A stretch of DNA of 64,000 bases from Doris montereyensis (taxonomy: Eukaryota > Mollusca > Gastropoda > Nudibranchia > Dorididae), in the NCBI GenBank assembly GCA_037039925.1, contig JAXRKP010002037.1, positions 2,501-66,500 on the forward strand. Direction: 5' to 3'. Under the pieces are notes generated by a model. The model had not been told where the DNA came from. It was given only the letters and a program-made list of their open reading frames with translations, and ran no database searches. Shown here piece by piece: positions 45,390 through 58,630 of this stretch. The first letter of the stretch is position 1; each line of letters opens with the position of its first letter. Position numbers and translations under genes: made by a program.

Positions 45390-45545
45390 GGGATACAGAC
45401 TATCACCTAGCTTGCGCTCAATGCAACAGGAGTCATCCATGTTGTCGAAAAAGAGAAAAAAGGGTAAATTCTCTTGCCCAAGGGGGACAACAAAAATCGG
45501 AATGCGTGAAGTGGGGCTTGAACCCAATACCTGTAGAAACTTGAA
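45390..45545 (-). mobile_element. SINE-like repeat, minus strand
   Basis: CTCTTGCCCAAGGGGGACAA followed by GGGGCTTGAACCCAATACC. On the minus strand this reads GGGTTCAAGCCCC, a B box. The layout is common in marine invertebrate SINEs. Confidence 0.55.
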
Positions 45546-46139
45546 TTGTTATTACATATAATATCATATAAATATTAAATCTATGTCGCAATATAAAAAA
45601 TGCTGTATTTCTGACAGACAGTGCCATCATTTTATTATGGGGGTAATGAGTGGCCTTTGCGGAGGTTTGTGCTCTGAGTGCTTTCTTCTCCCCCCCCTCT
45701 AGTGCTTACTGGGGGGGGGGGTGCATCTATATATCACATTGGGTCTGATGCAAATCGTACAATGGATCCTGATGAGAAACGTGCAAATAGTTGTTTAGAT
45801 TTTGTCAAAATAAATAACTGAATTGCAATCACAGGTGAGTTTTCCTCTATGGGGCATTTTTCACTGGTCATGGGTGGCGTGAAGAGGGACGAAAAGTCAA
45901 AGCAATTCATGAACAGATTAGCGGCACTGTACTCCTAGGAGACCTTTCAATTCATTTCCCCTGATGTTTATTTTCTTTGATTTTTATTACCCAGGAAAAC
46001 AAAAACTCGCATATTGACTTCAGGCAGACTGAATCTAGCTTTTACTAAACCGTTACTGTAGTCGTAGTCTCACATGTAGTTCCATCCAGGTTATATGAAA
46101 GCCTCATGATGACGACAGGTGTATATGTTGCATGTTAAC

Positions 46140-47290
46140 AGTCAATACTAGTTTGAGCTCAAGTCCTAAAACTAAAGCGTACAACAAAACGCTGGTGCAA
46201 AGTCCTAAAACTAAAGAGTACAACAAACACTGGTGCAAAGTCTAAAACTTAAAAACTACAACAAACAGAGTACAACTTAAGAGTACAAAACACTGGTGCA
46301 AAGTCCTAAAACTAAAGAGAGTACAACAACAAACACTGGCGCAAAGTCCTAAAACTTAAGAGTACAACAAACACTGGTGCAAAGTCCTAAAACTAAAGAG
46401 TACAACAAACACTGGCGCAAAGTCCTAAAACTAAAGAGTACAACAAACACTGGTGCAAAGTCCTAAAACTAAAGAGTACAACAAACACTGGTGCAAAGTC
46501 CTAAAACTTAAGAGTACAACAAACACTGGTGCAAAGTCCTAAAACTTAAAGAGTACAACAAACACTGGTGCAAAGTCCTAAAACTTAAAGAGTACAACAA
46601 ACACTGGCGCAAAGTCCTAAAACTAAGAGTACAACAAACACTGGTGCAAAGTCCTAAAACTAAACAAAAGTACAACAAACACTGGCGCAAAGTCCTAAAA
46701 CTAAAGAGTACAACAAACACTGGTGCAAAGTCCTAAAACTAAAGAGTACAACAAACACTGAGCGCAAAGTCCTAAAACTAAAGAGTACAACAAACACTGA
46801 GGCAAAGTCCTAAAACTAAAGAGTACAACAAACACTGAGGCAAAGTCCTAAAACTAAAGAGTACAACAAACACTGGCACAAAATCCTAAAACTAAAGAGT
46901 ACAACAAACACTGAGGCAAAATCCTAAAACTAAAGAGTACAACAAACACTGAGGCAAAATCCTAAAACTAAAGAGTACAACAAACACTGAGGCAAAATCC
47001 TAAAACTAAAGAGTACAACAAACACTGAGGCAAAGTCCTAAAACTAAAAGTACAACAAACACTGAGGCAAAGTCCTAAAACTAAAGAGTACAACAAACAC
47101 TGAGGCAAAGTCCTAAAACTAAAGAACAAAAACACTGAGGCAAAGTCCTAAAACTAAAGAGTACAAACAAACACTGAGTTAAAGTCCTAAAACTAAAGAG
47201 TACAACAAACACTGAGGCTAAAAAGTCCTAAAAAACTAAAGAGTACAACAAACACTGAGGGAAAATCCTAAAACTAAAAGTACAACAAAC
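46140..47290. repeat. Second minisatellite, 38-bp unit
   Basis: About 30 copies of a 38-bp unit with GTCCTAAAACTAAAGAGTAC and AACAAACACTGGTGCAAA. GGTGC changes to GAGGC from about 46800. It begins in single-copy sequence at about 46140. Confidence 0.96.
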
Positions 47291-50200
47291 ACTGAGTTAA
47301 GAATCCTAAAACTAAAACAAACACTGAGCTAAAATCCTAAAACTAAAACAAAACTGAGCTAAAATCTTAAAACTAAAACAAACACTGATCTAAAATCCTA
47401 AAACTAAAACAAACACAGATCTAAAATCCTAAAACTAAAAAACACTGAGGAAAGTCCTAAAACTAAAACAAACACTGAGCTAAAATCTTAAAACTAAAAC
47501 AAACACTGATCTAAAATCCTAAAACTAAAACAAACACTGAGCTAAAGTCCTGAAACTAAAACAAACACTGAGCTAAAATCCTAAAACTAAAACAAACAAA
47601 ACAAACAAACTGAGCTAAAATCCTAAAACTAAAACAAACACTGAGCTAAAATCCTAAAACTAAAACAAACACTGAGCTAAAGTCCTAAAACTAAAACAAA
47701 CACTGAGCTAAAATCCTAAAACTAAAACAAACACTAAAGTCCAAAACTAAAACAAACACTAAATCCTTAAAACTAAAACTGAAACTAAAAACTAAAACAA
47801 ACACTGAGCTAAAATCCTAAAACTAAAACAAACACTGAGCTAAAGTCAACAAACTAAAACAAACACTGAGCTAAAAGTCCTCTAATCCTAAAACAAACAC
47901 TGAGCTTAAGTCCTAAAACTAAAACAAACACTGAGCTAAAGTCCTAAAACTAAAACAAACACTGAGTTAAAATTATTAAACTAAAACAAACACTGATCTA
48001 AAGTCCTTAAAACTAAAATGAACACTGAGCTAAAATCCTAAAACTAAAACAAACACTGAGTTAAAATCCTAAAACTAAAACAAACACTGAGCGAAAAGTC
48101 ATAAAACTAAAACAAACACTGATCTAAAGTCCTAAAACTAAAATAAAAACTGAGCTAAAAATCCTAAAACTAAAACAAACACTGAGCTAAAATCCTCAAA
48201 CTAAAACAAACACTGATCTAAATTCCTAAAACTAAAACAAACACTGAGAGTTAAAATGCTAAAACTAAAACAAACACTGATCTAAAGTCTAAAATCCTAA
48301 AACTAAAACAAACACTGAGCTAAAGTTCTAAAACTAAAACAAACACTAAAGTCCTAAAAACGAGCTAAATCCTAAACTAAAACAAACACTGAGCTAAAAT
48401 CCTAAAACTAAAACAAACACTGATCTAAAGTCTAAAACTAAAAAACAAACTGAGCTAAAATCCTAAAACTAAAACAAAACTGATCTAAAGTCCTAAAACT
48501 AAAACAAACACTGATCTAAACTAAAACTAAAACAAACACTGAGTTAAAATCCTAAAACTAAAACAAACACTGAGCTAAAATCCTAAAACTAAAACAAACA
48601 CTGAGCTAAAATCCTAAAACTAAAACAAACACTGAGCTTAAGTTCTAAAACTAAAACAAACACTAAAAAAAAACTAAAACAAACACTGAGTTAAAGTCCT
48701 AAAACTAAAACAAACAATGAGTTAAAATCCTAAAACTAAAACAAACACTGAGCTAAAATCCTAAAACTAAAACAAACACTGAGCTAAAATCCTAAAACTA
48801 AAAACTGACACTGAGCTAAAGTCCTAAAACTAAAACAACACTGAGCTTAAGTCCTAAAACAGACGCTAAAATAAGTCCTCTAATTAAAGAGTAAAACAAA
48901 CACTGAGCTAAAGTCCTAAAACTAAAACAAACACTGAGCCAAAGTCCTAAAACTAAAACAAACACTGAGCTAAAATTATTAAACTAAAACAAACACTGAT
49001 CTTAAGTCCTAAAACTAAAATGAAAGCTAAATCCCTGAACTAAAACAAACACTGAGCTAAAATCCTAAAACTAAAACAAACACTGAGCTAAAATCCTAAA
49101 ACTAAAACAAACACTGAGCTAAAATCCTAAAACTAAAACAAACACTGAGCTAAAATCCTAAAACTAAAACAAACACTGATCTAAAATCCTAAAACTAAAA
49201 CAAACACTGAGTTAAAATCCTAAAACTAAAACAAACACTGATCTAAAATCCTAAAACTAAAACAAACACTGAGCTAAAATCCTAAAACTAAAACAAAACT
49301 GAGCTAAAATCCTAAAACTAAAAACGACACTGAGCTAAAGTCCTAAAACTACAACAGACACTGAGCTTAAGTCCTAAAACAGACGCTAAAATAAGTTCTA
49401 TAATTAAAGAGTAAAACAAACACTGAGCTAAAATCCTAAAACTAAAACAAACACTGATCTTAAGTCCTAAAACTAAAACAAACACTGAGCTAAAATCCTT
49501 AAACTAAAACAAACACTGATCTTAAGTCCTAAAACTAAAACAAAATGAACTAAAACTAAAACAAACACTGAGCTAAAATCTTAAAACTAAAACAAAAACT
49601 AAAACTAAAATAACTGATCTAAAGTCCTAAAACTAAAACAAACACTGAGTTTAAATCCTAAAACTAAAACAAACACTGAGCTAAAGTCCTAAAACTAAAA
49701 CAAACACTGATCTAAAATCCTAAAACTAAAACAAAAACTGATCTAAAGTCCTAAAACTAAAACAAACACTGAGCTAAAATCCTAAAACTAAAACAAAAAT
49801 TAAAATCCAAAAACTAAAACAAACACTGATCTAAAGTCCTAAAACTGAAACAAACACTGAACTAAAACTGAACAAACTAAAGTCCTAAAACTAAAACAAA
49901 CACTGAGCTAAAGTCCTAAAACTAAAACAAACACTGAGCTAAAATCCTAAAACTAAAAACGACACTGAGCTTAAAGTTCTAAAACTAAAACAGACACTGA
50001 GCTAAAAGTCCTAAAACAAAACAAAAAATAAGTTCTAAAATAACTGATCTAAAGTCCTAAAACTAAAACAAACACTGAGCTAAAATCTTAAAACTAAAAC
50101 AAACACTGATCTAAAATCCTAAAACTAAAACAAACACTGAGCTAAAATCCTAAAACTAAAACAAACACTGAGCTAAAATCCTAAAACTAAAACAAACAAA

Positions 50201-51060
50201 ACAATAACTGATCTAAAATCCTAAAACTAAAACAAACACTGATCTAAAGTCCTAAAAAACTAAAACAAACACTGAGCTAAAATCCTAAAACTAAAACAAA
50301 CACTGAGCTAAAATCTTAAAACTAAAACAAACACTGAGCTAAAATCCTAAAACTAAAACAAACACTGAGCTAAAATCCTAAAACTAAAACAAACACTGAG
50401 CTAAAGTCCTAAAACTAAAAAAACTAAAACAAACACTGATCTAAAGTCCTAAAACTAAAACAAACAATGAGTTAAAGTCCTAAAACTAAAACAAACACTG
50501 AGCTAAAATCCTAAAACTAAAACAAACACTGAGCTAAAGTCCTAAAACTAAAACAAACACTGAGCTAAAATCCTAAAACTAAAACAGACACTGAGCTTAA
50601 GTCCTAAAACTAAAACAATAAATCCTAAATCCTAAAACTAAAACAAACACTGAGTTAGAATCCTAAAACTAAAACAAACACTGAGCCAAAATCCTAAAAC
50701 TAAAACAAACACTGAGCTAAAATCCTAAAAACTAAAACAAACACTGATCTAAAATCCTAAAACTAAAACAAACACTGAGCTAAAATCCTAAAACTAAAAC
50801 AAACACTGAGCTAAAAATCTAAAACTAAAACAAACACTGAGCTAAAATCTTAAAACTAAAACAAACACTGATCTAAAATCCTAAAACTAAAACAAACACT
50901 GATCTAAAGTTCTGAAACTAAAACAAACACTGAGCTAAAGTCCTAAAACTGAAACTGAACTGAAGTACTAAAACTAATACAGATATTCAGGTTAAGTCTC
51001 AAAACAGACATTGAAGTCAAGTACTAAAATAGACACTGAGATTTAGTCATAAAACAGACA
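47290..51060. repeat. Second minisatellite, 31-bp unit
   Basis: About 115 copies of a 31-bp unit, ACTAAAACAAACACTGAGCT plus AAAATCCTAAA; it derives from the 38-bp unit by loss of GAGTAC-type bases. Many copies have small indels. The plus strand is rich in A and C and poor in G and T throughout. The right end decays at 50950-51060. Confidence 0.96.
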
Positions 51061-51332
51061 CTCACTTAAACTTACCTTGAAATGCAACTTTTTAACAGTG
51101 ACAGTAGCACATCCAGAAATGTAAAATCATGCATTACACACGCTCACTCTCATACCGAAGTCCTAAAACTAAAAAAAACAAACACTTGCTCAATGGGTGA
51201 ATAGACATGGAAAGTATTGTTATGCAAAACCATTGGTCAAAAAGATTTAGTAGTGTAGTTGCCTGTTGCCTTGCAATTGTTGTTTTAATTCTTTCCATCT
51301 TAATAACATTTTCTTCCTTTAATTCCAGGCGT

Positions 51333-51673
51333 TTTATTTGATTTTTCCCACATCCACAACTAAGGTGATCTCAGAGTTTCGTTAAGATTTTATATTTTGC
51401 TCAGACTGTCCTTTGAATACCCAAGGGATCTTTAACTTAAACGGGCACAGAGTGTTGTGATCTAAACACGGGACCTAAAAAAACAAAGTCCTCAAACTTT
51501 TTTATCGCCCGTTTCCGATTGTGGGACCACTTGTCGACCCCCATACCTGGTCCAGGAGTTGGAGTGTTTTTGATCCGAAGATTTTCAGAAAATGTTCTAC
51601 CTGTTGGGACACGAACCACCGACTTTTTGGTTGAGATTGAGAGGCCGATACGTTACCTCTGGTCCCCTGTGGC
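51333..51673 (-). mobile_element. tRNA-derived SINE, family B, minus strand
   Basis: Reverse-complement of family B: CCCACATCCACAACTAAGGT (tail end), AGGGATCTTTAACTTAAACG, GTTGTGATCTAAACACGGGA, ACCTGGTCCAGGAGTTGG and TTTTTGGTTGAGATTGAGAG (head). The only complete minus-strand copy seen. Confidence 0.85.
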
Positions 51674-51689
51674 TGTCTTCTTCTCAAAC

Positions 51690-52425
51690 AAGTGTTAGTC
51701 TTGACCAATTAATTTTTCTCTGCTTTTCGTGTATGTCAGGCTAATATCTAATAAATAGAGAACAATGTGTCTACTCCTAATCTGAATCAGCACATGGTGG
51801 GTGCTGCTAAAGTTGTACCCGCTCACTGTCTCCCAACGTGATCTGGGTGCTGCTAAAGTTGTACCATTGGTCAGAAAAGATCTGTTCTCCCAACATGGTG
51901 GGTGCTGCTATCTTGTACCCAATTCTGTCTCCCAACGTGGTGGGTGCTGCTAGTTGTACCCAATTCCTGTCTCCCAACGTGGTGACTGGTCTCCCAACGT
52001 GGTGGGTGCTGCTAGTTGTACCCAATTCTTGTCTCCCAACGTGGTGGGTGCTGCTAGTTGTACCCAATTCTTGTCTCCCAACTAAAGGTGGTGGGTGCTG
52101 CTAGTTGTACCCCAATTCTGTCTCCCAAATGTCTTCCTTGTGGGTGCTGCAGTTGTCGACCCCAATTCCTGGTCTCCCAACATGTGTTCCCTGATACAAT
52201 TACCCCTGTCTTCCCTGTCTTCCTTGTCTTCCCTGCTTCTTCTCCCTGTCTTGACCAATTAATTTTGGATCTGCCTTCCCTCCTTCCCTGCACATGGTGG
52301 GTGCTGCTAGTTGCCTTCCTGTCTCCCCTAACTTACCCAATTCCTGTCTCCCCGTGGTGGGTGCTGCTAGTTGTACCCAATTCTTTCCCAACGTGGTGGG
52401 TGCTGCTAGTTTCCCAATTCTTGTC
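51690..52425. repeat. Satellite, about 42-bp unit (GTGGTGGGTGCTGCTAGTTG)
   Basis: About 12 copies of TTGTCTCCCAACGTGGTGGG plus TGCTGCTAGTTGTACCCAATTC, with variants (AAAGTTGTACC; CATGGTGGG). The string GTCTTGACCAATTAATTTT appears at about 51700 and again at about 52250, so longer composite units also duplicated. Confidence 0.92.
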
Positions 52426-53037
52426 TCCCCTGTCTTCTTTGTCTTCCCTGTCTTCCTTGTCTTCCCTGCCTTCCCTGTCTTCCCTGCCTTCCCTGTCTTC
52501 CCTGTCTTCCCTGTCTTCCCTGCCTTCCCTGTCTTCCCTACCTTCCCTGCCTTCCTGCCTTCCCTGCCTTCCCTGTCTCCCCTAACTTCCCTGCCTTCCT
52601 GTCTTTCCCTGCCTTCCCTGCCTTCCCTGTCTTCTTTGTCTTCCCTGCCTTCCCTTCTTCTCCTGCCTTCCCTGTCTTCCTTGTCTTCCCTGCCTTCCCT
52701 ACCTTCCCTGCCTTCCCTGCCTTCTTGCCTTCTCTGCCTTCCCTGTCTTCCTTGTCTTCCCTGCCTTCCCTGCCTTCCTGCCTTCCCTGTCTTTCCTGTC
52801 TTTCCTGTCTTTCCTGCCTTCCCCTCCCGGCCTTCCCTGTCTTTCCTGCCTTCCCTGCCTTCCCTGTCTTTCCTGCCTTCCTGTCTTTCCTGTCTTTCCT
52901 GCCTTCCCCGTCTGTCCTGTCTTCCCTGTCTTTCCTGTCTTTCCTGTCTTCCCTGTCTTTCCTGTCTTCCCTGTCTTTCCTGCCTTCCCTGCCTTCCCTT
53001 CCTTCCCTGCTTTTCCTGCCTTCCTTGTCTTTCCGTC
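52425..53037. repeat. Polypyrimidine satellite, 9-bp unit CCTTCCCTG
   Basis: About 600 bp of CCTTCCCTG/TCTTCCCTG with TTTCCTG variants. One strand is almost purely pyrimidine. Open frames of 175-345 codons here are low-complexity artefacts. Its start overlaps the end of the 42-bp satellite. Confidence 0.95.
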
Positions 53038-53039
53038 AA

Positions 53040-54305
53040 AGTTAAAGGTTTCTTCTATATTAGGACATTGTTGATTTTGATCTGTTTTGCTTCTTGGTTT
53101 GGTTTTATGTTGTTTGTTGTTTGGAAAGGGGTTTGGGGGGGGGGTATTTATTTGATTCGGCGGGTGTTTTTATTTTTCTGTTGTTTTGTTTTCTTCGTGG
53201 AAAAGGGTAAGGGATGGGGGTATTGTTTTTCCCCTTATAATTCTTGCTCCTTTTTTAAGAGGTGGGGCCCCCTTTGTGACGCAGAGGGAGTAGATGAGGA
53301 ACCAATATTACGGTACAAGTTAGTGACATAAGGTCTCATGAGAAAATATATAGTTGCAGACTTGTAATTATTCATTATAAACACCAATTTTGTTTTTCAT
53401 AATCCACAATTAAATAGGCTTACAGATGGACAAGCGCACATGAATAGATGGCTTTGTTTGTCCTTACCATCGAACTATGTCAAGTGCAACACAGCTGTTG
53501 ATGTAGACATTCTCATGCGTCTTGATCGGTTCAATCATGTAGCAATAACAAAAATCACTTTGTTATATTAATTTTTGGTTGATTGCTGATCAGTCTTAAT
53601 CTAAGTGGTTAATCCCTGTCCTCATTGTTACATGTAATACCCTGGACTCGGATTAACAGGGAATTACTGTAGGATAAATGTATACGCGTATCTAAACAGA
53701 AGAGCAGTTCTACTGGGTAGCCTCACGTGGCTCCATACATAAAGTAAGTAAATATGTAAAAGCTCCCAAAGATTTCCACGTTCTCAGGTAGCAGGCTTAC
53801 CAGATGCAATCATGTCGAGCTCAAATGAAAATAGGCGGAGCTTTGGAGCAAAACCGCGACAGCTTAACGCATTAAAAATAGAAAATAATAAGACCTGAAC
53901 ACCTTCTTACAACAATCGTGCCAGGAAGTATCTGCTCTGAATTTCATGCTGACACAAACAGTTATTTACTCCAGGTTAGCAGTACACGCCTTTGTAGTTG
54001 ATGATGGGCATACCTATGTACTTAACTACTTACTTGGGCCCTTTGTCGCAATACGATGCCCAGATCATTGACAACGGTCAGCCATTGCCCACAGGTTTAC
54101 GCTGCCCTTTCCAGCTTTTTCCCAACAGCGGTTGCTTTTGCAGGGTTTCTCTTTAGTGTCTCTTCTTCACTTGATCTTTAATTATTTGATTTTGATCTTC
54201 ATTTTCTTCTTTTGCCTTAATGAATCAAATCAAGGCCTGCCTGGGGATGGGGCTTTTTTTTTTGCAAGCTTTAGTCGTGACGTATTCATCCGCATTTTAT
54301 TTTTT
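53040..54305. other. No gene recognised
   Basis: G/T-rich at 53040-53230, then ordinary sequence. Stretches at 53590-53720 and 53990-54170 look like old dispersed repeats but no family is recognised. Confidence 0.4.
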
Positions 54306-54310
54306 TAAAT

Positions 54311-54616
54311 CCGAGGGACTCGGTAGTTGGCCTCTCAACCAAAGGTCGTTGGTTCAAGCCCCGCCAACGGTTGACAAATTTTCTCGAGTTTTTTTTCGAG
54401 TAAGATTGTACCCCCTATTCCAGGTAGGTGAATCGACAACTAGTCCCATCGGAGACGAACAATAAAAAAAGAGGCCCTGTGTGCAAACCACAACGTTCTG
54501 TGCACGTTAAAGATCCCTTGGCTGTTTAGAAGGCCGTCCGGTTAAAATAAAAAAATCTCACTACCAAATACCGAGACCACTTTAGCTGTGGATGTGGGTA
54601 AATCAAATCAAATAAA
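54311..54616 (+). mobile_element. tRNA-derived SINE, family B, head deletion
   Basis: GGGACTCGGTAGTTGGCCTC lacks about 16 bases of the head, but GGTTCAAGCCCCGCC (B box), ACTAGTCCCATCGGAGACGA, CTGTGCACGTTAAAGATCCC and GGGTAAATCAAATCAAATAA are intact. Confidence 0.87.
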
Positions 54617-54619
54617 AAA

Positions 54620-55940
54620 TCTTCAAATCTGCATGAGAAATTATGGTTCCTGAGCTTTGTTTTGTCGATAGCTCCTGGTTTCTGACCTGGTCTTAGCAAT
54701 GCGTACGTAAGATCTGTCCAATGAATCCATTTATAAGAGTCTGTAGTTTGTTGTCTGTGATCTTATCCCCCGTATTTCAGAACTATCAAAGAGGTGAAAT
54801 GATGTCATATTGGTGTTGAAAATCTGCATCTGTTCTAATACTGATGTCTCTGCAATTTCGGACCTTCTCTGAGCACCAGGAAGACATTTTGAGTATTGCT
54901 GATTTAGCCTTTTATATCAGAATTTGTTATTCCACCTCTGTCGACCACACTGTCTAGAATTAAAAAGCAGTCAACTTCATTTGATGCACCGCTTGAATTT
55001 GGTAATCTTGCTTCTATATCTAGTCTCTCCTTTGTTTTTTACATGTTTAATGTTGTTTATTATTCATTCCTATCTAAATAGTCAGTCCTTGCAAAACTGT
55101 TTTGCACTGTCTTCCCTCTTTCTCTCTTCTTTCTGTTCCAAAAGCTCACATTGTCACTAGAACTGTTCAATTTCATTGTATCGCAATACGTATTACTTCT
55201 AGTCGCCTCGTTCTGGACTTTCTGGTCAGATTTTTACTTTGGACATGTTTACGTTGATGCTTTCTCTTTCGTTTCCATTGTTTCCCATGGTATTTCAAAC
55301 GATTGTCCTGAAAACTGTCTTTCTGTTGTGTGTTTCTTTCTTTACATGATTGTGTCTACCGCCTTAGCCTAGTTATATAGCTGTGACTAGTGTGAAGCCT
55401 TCTTAATAATGTTATTCCTATTATTCCCGACTACCTATAAAAAAACAACCTAAAAAAAAAAAAAAAGCCCATCCGTTTGAATTTTATATGGACCCCAATA
55501 TTAGGACATCATTCGATAATCAATTTGTAACGGTATGGTTTAGTAAATGATATTTAACCGGTGGTAAAAAAACCCAACATGTATCATATTATCATGATAA
55601 CACAAACATAACGTCCTTTTTAAAGGATTAATAAAGATAATTGAATTGCATTATCAGGCACTCTAGCCAATCTAAGCGGCAGTGGTTGGTGACCTATTCA
55701 AACCTTGAATGACACAGAGTACTTCAGACCACTAGGCCGCCTCCCCCCTCCCCTCCTACAAGTTGAAAAATAATAGCAACAATAGTGATAGTAACCATTG
55801 CACAAAATACCAAATTTAAGCATCTTCAAGTAACTTTTATTCACATTATGATTGTTTTCATTAAAAACATAAAAACACTGTATATTTGTTCAATTTTCTT
55901 TGAAAGCAAAATGCTTCATCAAACATAATGACTACATTAA
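54620..55940. other. No gene recognised; possible SINE head at 55655-55750
   Basis: Open frames at 54924-55372 are T-rich and lack splice or family support. At 55695-55740 the minus strand has GGTTTGAATAGG and GCGGCCTAGTGG, spaced like tRNA promoter boxes. Confidence 0.35.
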
Positions 55941-55941
55941 A

Positions 55942-56090
<149 letters not shown>

Positions 56091-56685
56091 CACGGGCACA
56101 CACCATCACATACACACGCAATTAATATAAAATATCGCACTTTCCATTGCTTCATTTTCAAGCTCCCCAATGTACCGGTATTTTAGTCTTTAATAGAGCA
56201 ATGGACGTGGTAGACATATTCCCAAGGATATCTTTCACGGTGCTTTTTCGTTGAATACTTGACCAGTTTCTTGTAAGTTAGAGTTATAATTTACTCTCAT
56301 TCTCATGCAGTTATTGCAGTAATTTCTTCCACAACGTATATCTCGATTGTGCTATCTGTTTGATCACCGCATGCACTACATACAACACTTAGCAAACACA
56401 ATCCTACCACAGTTCGTTTTCACATCACATATTTCTTAAAAGCAACTTAAAATGGCAAAAGAGTCTATAGCAGCACATACCTAAAATGGCAGAGGAGTCT
56501 AAAACAACTCTAAAAACTAACGAAGCTCTGTTAAACACTTACAATAAACGAATAAAGTAATGCAATCAATGTTCACACAATGCAAGAATAAAGAACTTCA
56601 GATGAAATAATAAATAGGCAATACAAAGGGTGTGGATTCATTTGTTCCGGGCAGTTTTGAAACTGTTACTTCATCATGGACACCC

Positions 56686-56687
<2 letters not shown>

Positions 56688-56721
<34 letters not shown>

Positions 56722-56782
56722 AGAGAAGAAGAGAGAAGAGAGAGAGAGAGAAGAAGAAGAAGAGAGAGAGAAGAGAGAGAGA

Positions 56783-56877
<95 letters not shown>

Positions 56878-56894
56878 TGACAAACAGACAGACT

Positions 56895-56927
<33 letters not shown>

Positions 56928-56935
56928 AGCATACT
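56688..56935. repeat. (GA)n, GAGAAGA and (GACA)n compound microsatellite
   Basis: GA with AGAAG interruptions to about 56818, then GACA repeats to about 56930. Purine-rich on the plus strand. Confidence 0.97.
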
Positions 56936-57589
56936 ATTTAGAATACGTGTCACTTGGTAACAATATGCCGAAAAGCAATGATGAAAAGATGGAACGTATA
57001 TCATATTGATAATTAACTTACAATGACCAATGACCGTTACACAAAGAACCGTAACTGTGAATAATCACGACGTGAAGTAACGCTGAAATGATACGCTGTA
57101 CAGCAATGAGAAAATAACGAAATACATGGACATATTATATCATGGGTGGGAAAAGAAAAGGGTAGTCTTTTGCATTCGTGAGGCATTCGACATTACAATA
57201 AAATAATATTATTGCATAATTACTTTCAATAATCTGTGCATACAAGACAGGTATTAAACCCTTCCAACATTACAAGACTTTTAACATGAAAACGCAAATG
57301 TTGATAACTCTATTGCATTGAAAATGGCAATTGAAGTAGCTTGCAAATAGAAACCTAGAGCTGTTTAGAGTAAATCGTGTGCATCACTATCATGGCACTA
57401 TGGCCTACAGTACCAAATTATAGGTATGGCCGTGCTTATCGAGTTTACTCCTGGACGCACTGCGCTCATAGCAAAAGCAAAATTTCTTCAAGGCTATTAC
57501 AGCCCACGTAGTTGGAGTTTATCCCGGTTTCTGTTGCGTGAAGTGGAACAGGTGATAGTTACCTCCTGTACAGGACGCTAATCAAACTC

Positions 57590-57775
57590 AGACGCAGGTA
57601 TTTACTCTCAAGCTTGTACCCATTTACACCTGGGTTTGGTGGGGGGGGGGGAATGCCTGTAAAGTCTTTTCCCCCAAGGAACACAACGTCGGGCCTAGAT
57701 TTGCTAGGATTCGAACCCGGGCCTCATGGTAACAAGTCCGATAGTCTTAACAACTCGGCCCCTGACACCGCAATG
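57590..57775 (-). mobile_element. SINE-like repeat, minus strand
   Basis: ACCCATTTACACCTGGGTTT, CAAGGAACACAACGTCGGGC and GGATTCGAACCCGGGCC. The last is a B box on the minus strand. This order is common in invertebrate tRNA-derived repeats. Confidence 0.6.
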
Positions 57776-57835
57776 TTTGCCATAAGCTTTCGTGAAGGCT
57801 GTTAGAAGGGTACTAGCACATTGTAATACAGCTCA

Positions 57836-58630
57836 CAGACAATAAATATTATAGCTTAGACACATAACACCAGTGTAAGCAAGACAATAAATATTATAGC
57901 TTGACACATTACACCAGTGTAAACAAGACATAGCTTAGACGCATAACACCATTGTAAGCAAGACAATAAATATTATAGCTTAGACACATAACACCAGTGT
58001 AAGCAAGACAATAAATATTATAGCTTAGACACATTACACCAGTGTAAGCAAGACAATAAATATTATAGCTTAGACACATAACACTAGTGTAAGCAAGACA
58101 ATAAATATTATAGCTTAGACACATAACACTAGTGTAAGCAAGACAATAAATAGTATAGCTTAGACACATAACACTAGTGTAAGCAAGACAATAAATATTA
58201 TAGACATAACACCAGTGTAAGCAAGAAATAAATTATAGCTTAGACACATAACACCAGTGTAAGCAAGACAATAAATATTATAGCTTAGACACATAACACT
58301 AGTGTAAGCAAGACAATAAATATTATAGCTTAGACACATAACACCAGTGTAAGCAAGACAATAAATATTATAGCTTAGACACATAACACCAGTGTAAGCA
58401 AGACAATAAATAGTATAGCTTAGACACATACCACTAGTGTAAGCAAGACAATAAATATTATAGCTTAGACACATAACACCAGTGTAAGCAAGACAATAAA
58501 TATTATAGCTTAGACACATAACACCAGTGTAAGCAAGACAATAAATATTATAGCTTAGACACATAACACCATTGTAAGCAAGACAATAAATATTATAAGC
58601 TTAGACACATTACACCAGTGTAGGCAATTA
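57836..58630. repeat. Minisatellite, 45-bp unit
   Basis: About 17 copies of AGACACATAACACCAGTGTA plus AGCAAGACAATAAATATTAT and AGCTT. 45 bp is a multiple of 3, so the minus strand stays open (15-residue repeat MCLSYNIYCLAYTGV), which is an artefact. Each unit carries AATAAA on the plus strand. Confidence 0.96.

Noticed and set aside
46508..46720. Minus-strand repeat ORF in the 38-bp array
   Set aside because: Short, broken by neighbouring units, no independent support.
52058..53331. Long ORFs of 175, 345 and 279 codons (Pro/Ser/Leu or Gly/Lys/Arg rich)
   Set aside because: Translations of 9-bp and 42-bp satellites; no splice or family support.
54924..55372. Hydrophobic T-rich ORFs resembling membrane segments
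   Set aside because: T-rich DNA gives Leu/Phe/Ser frames; no family or signal seen.
57909..58564. Minus-strand 15-residue repeat ORFs
   Set aside because: 45-bp minisatellite artefact; no start or splice context.
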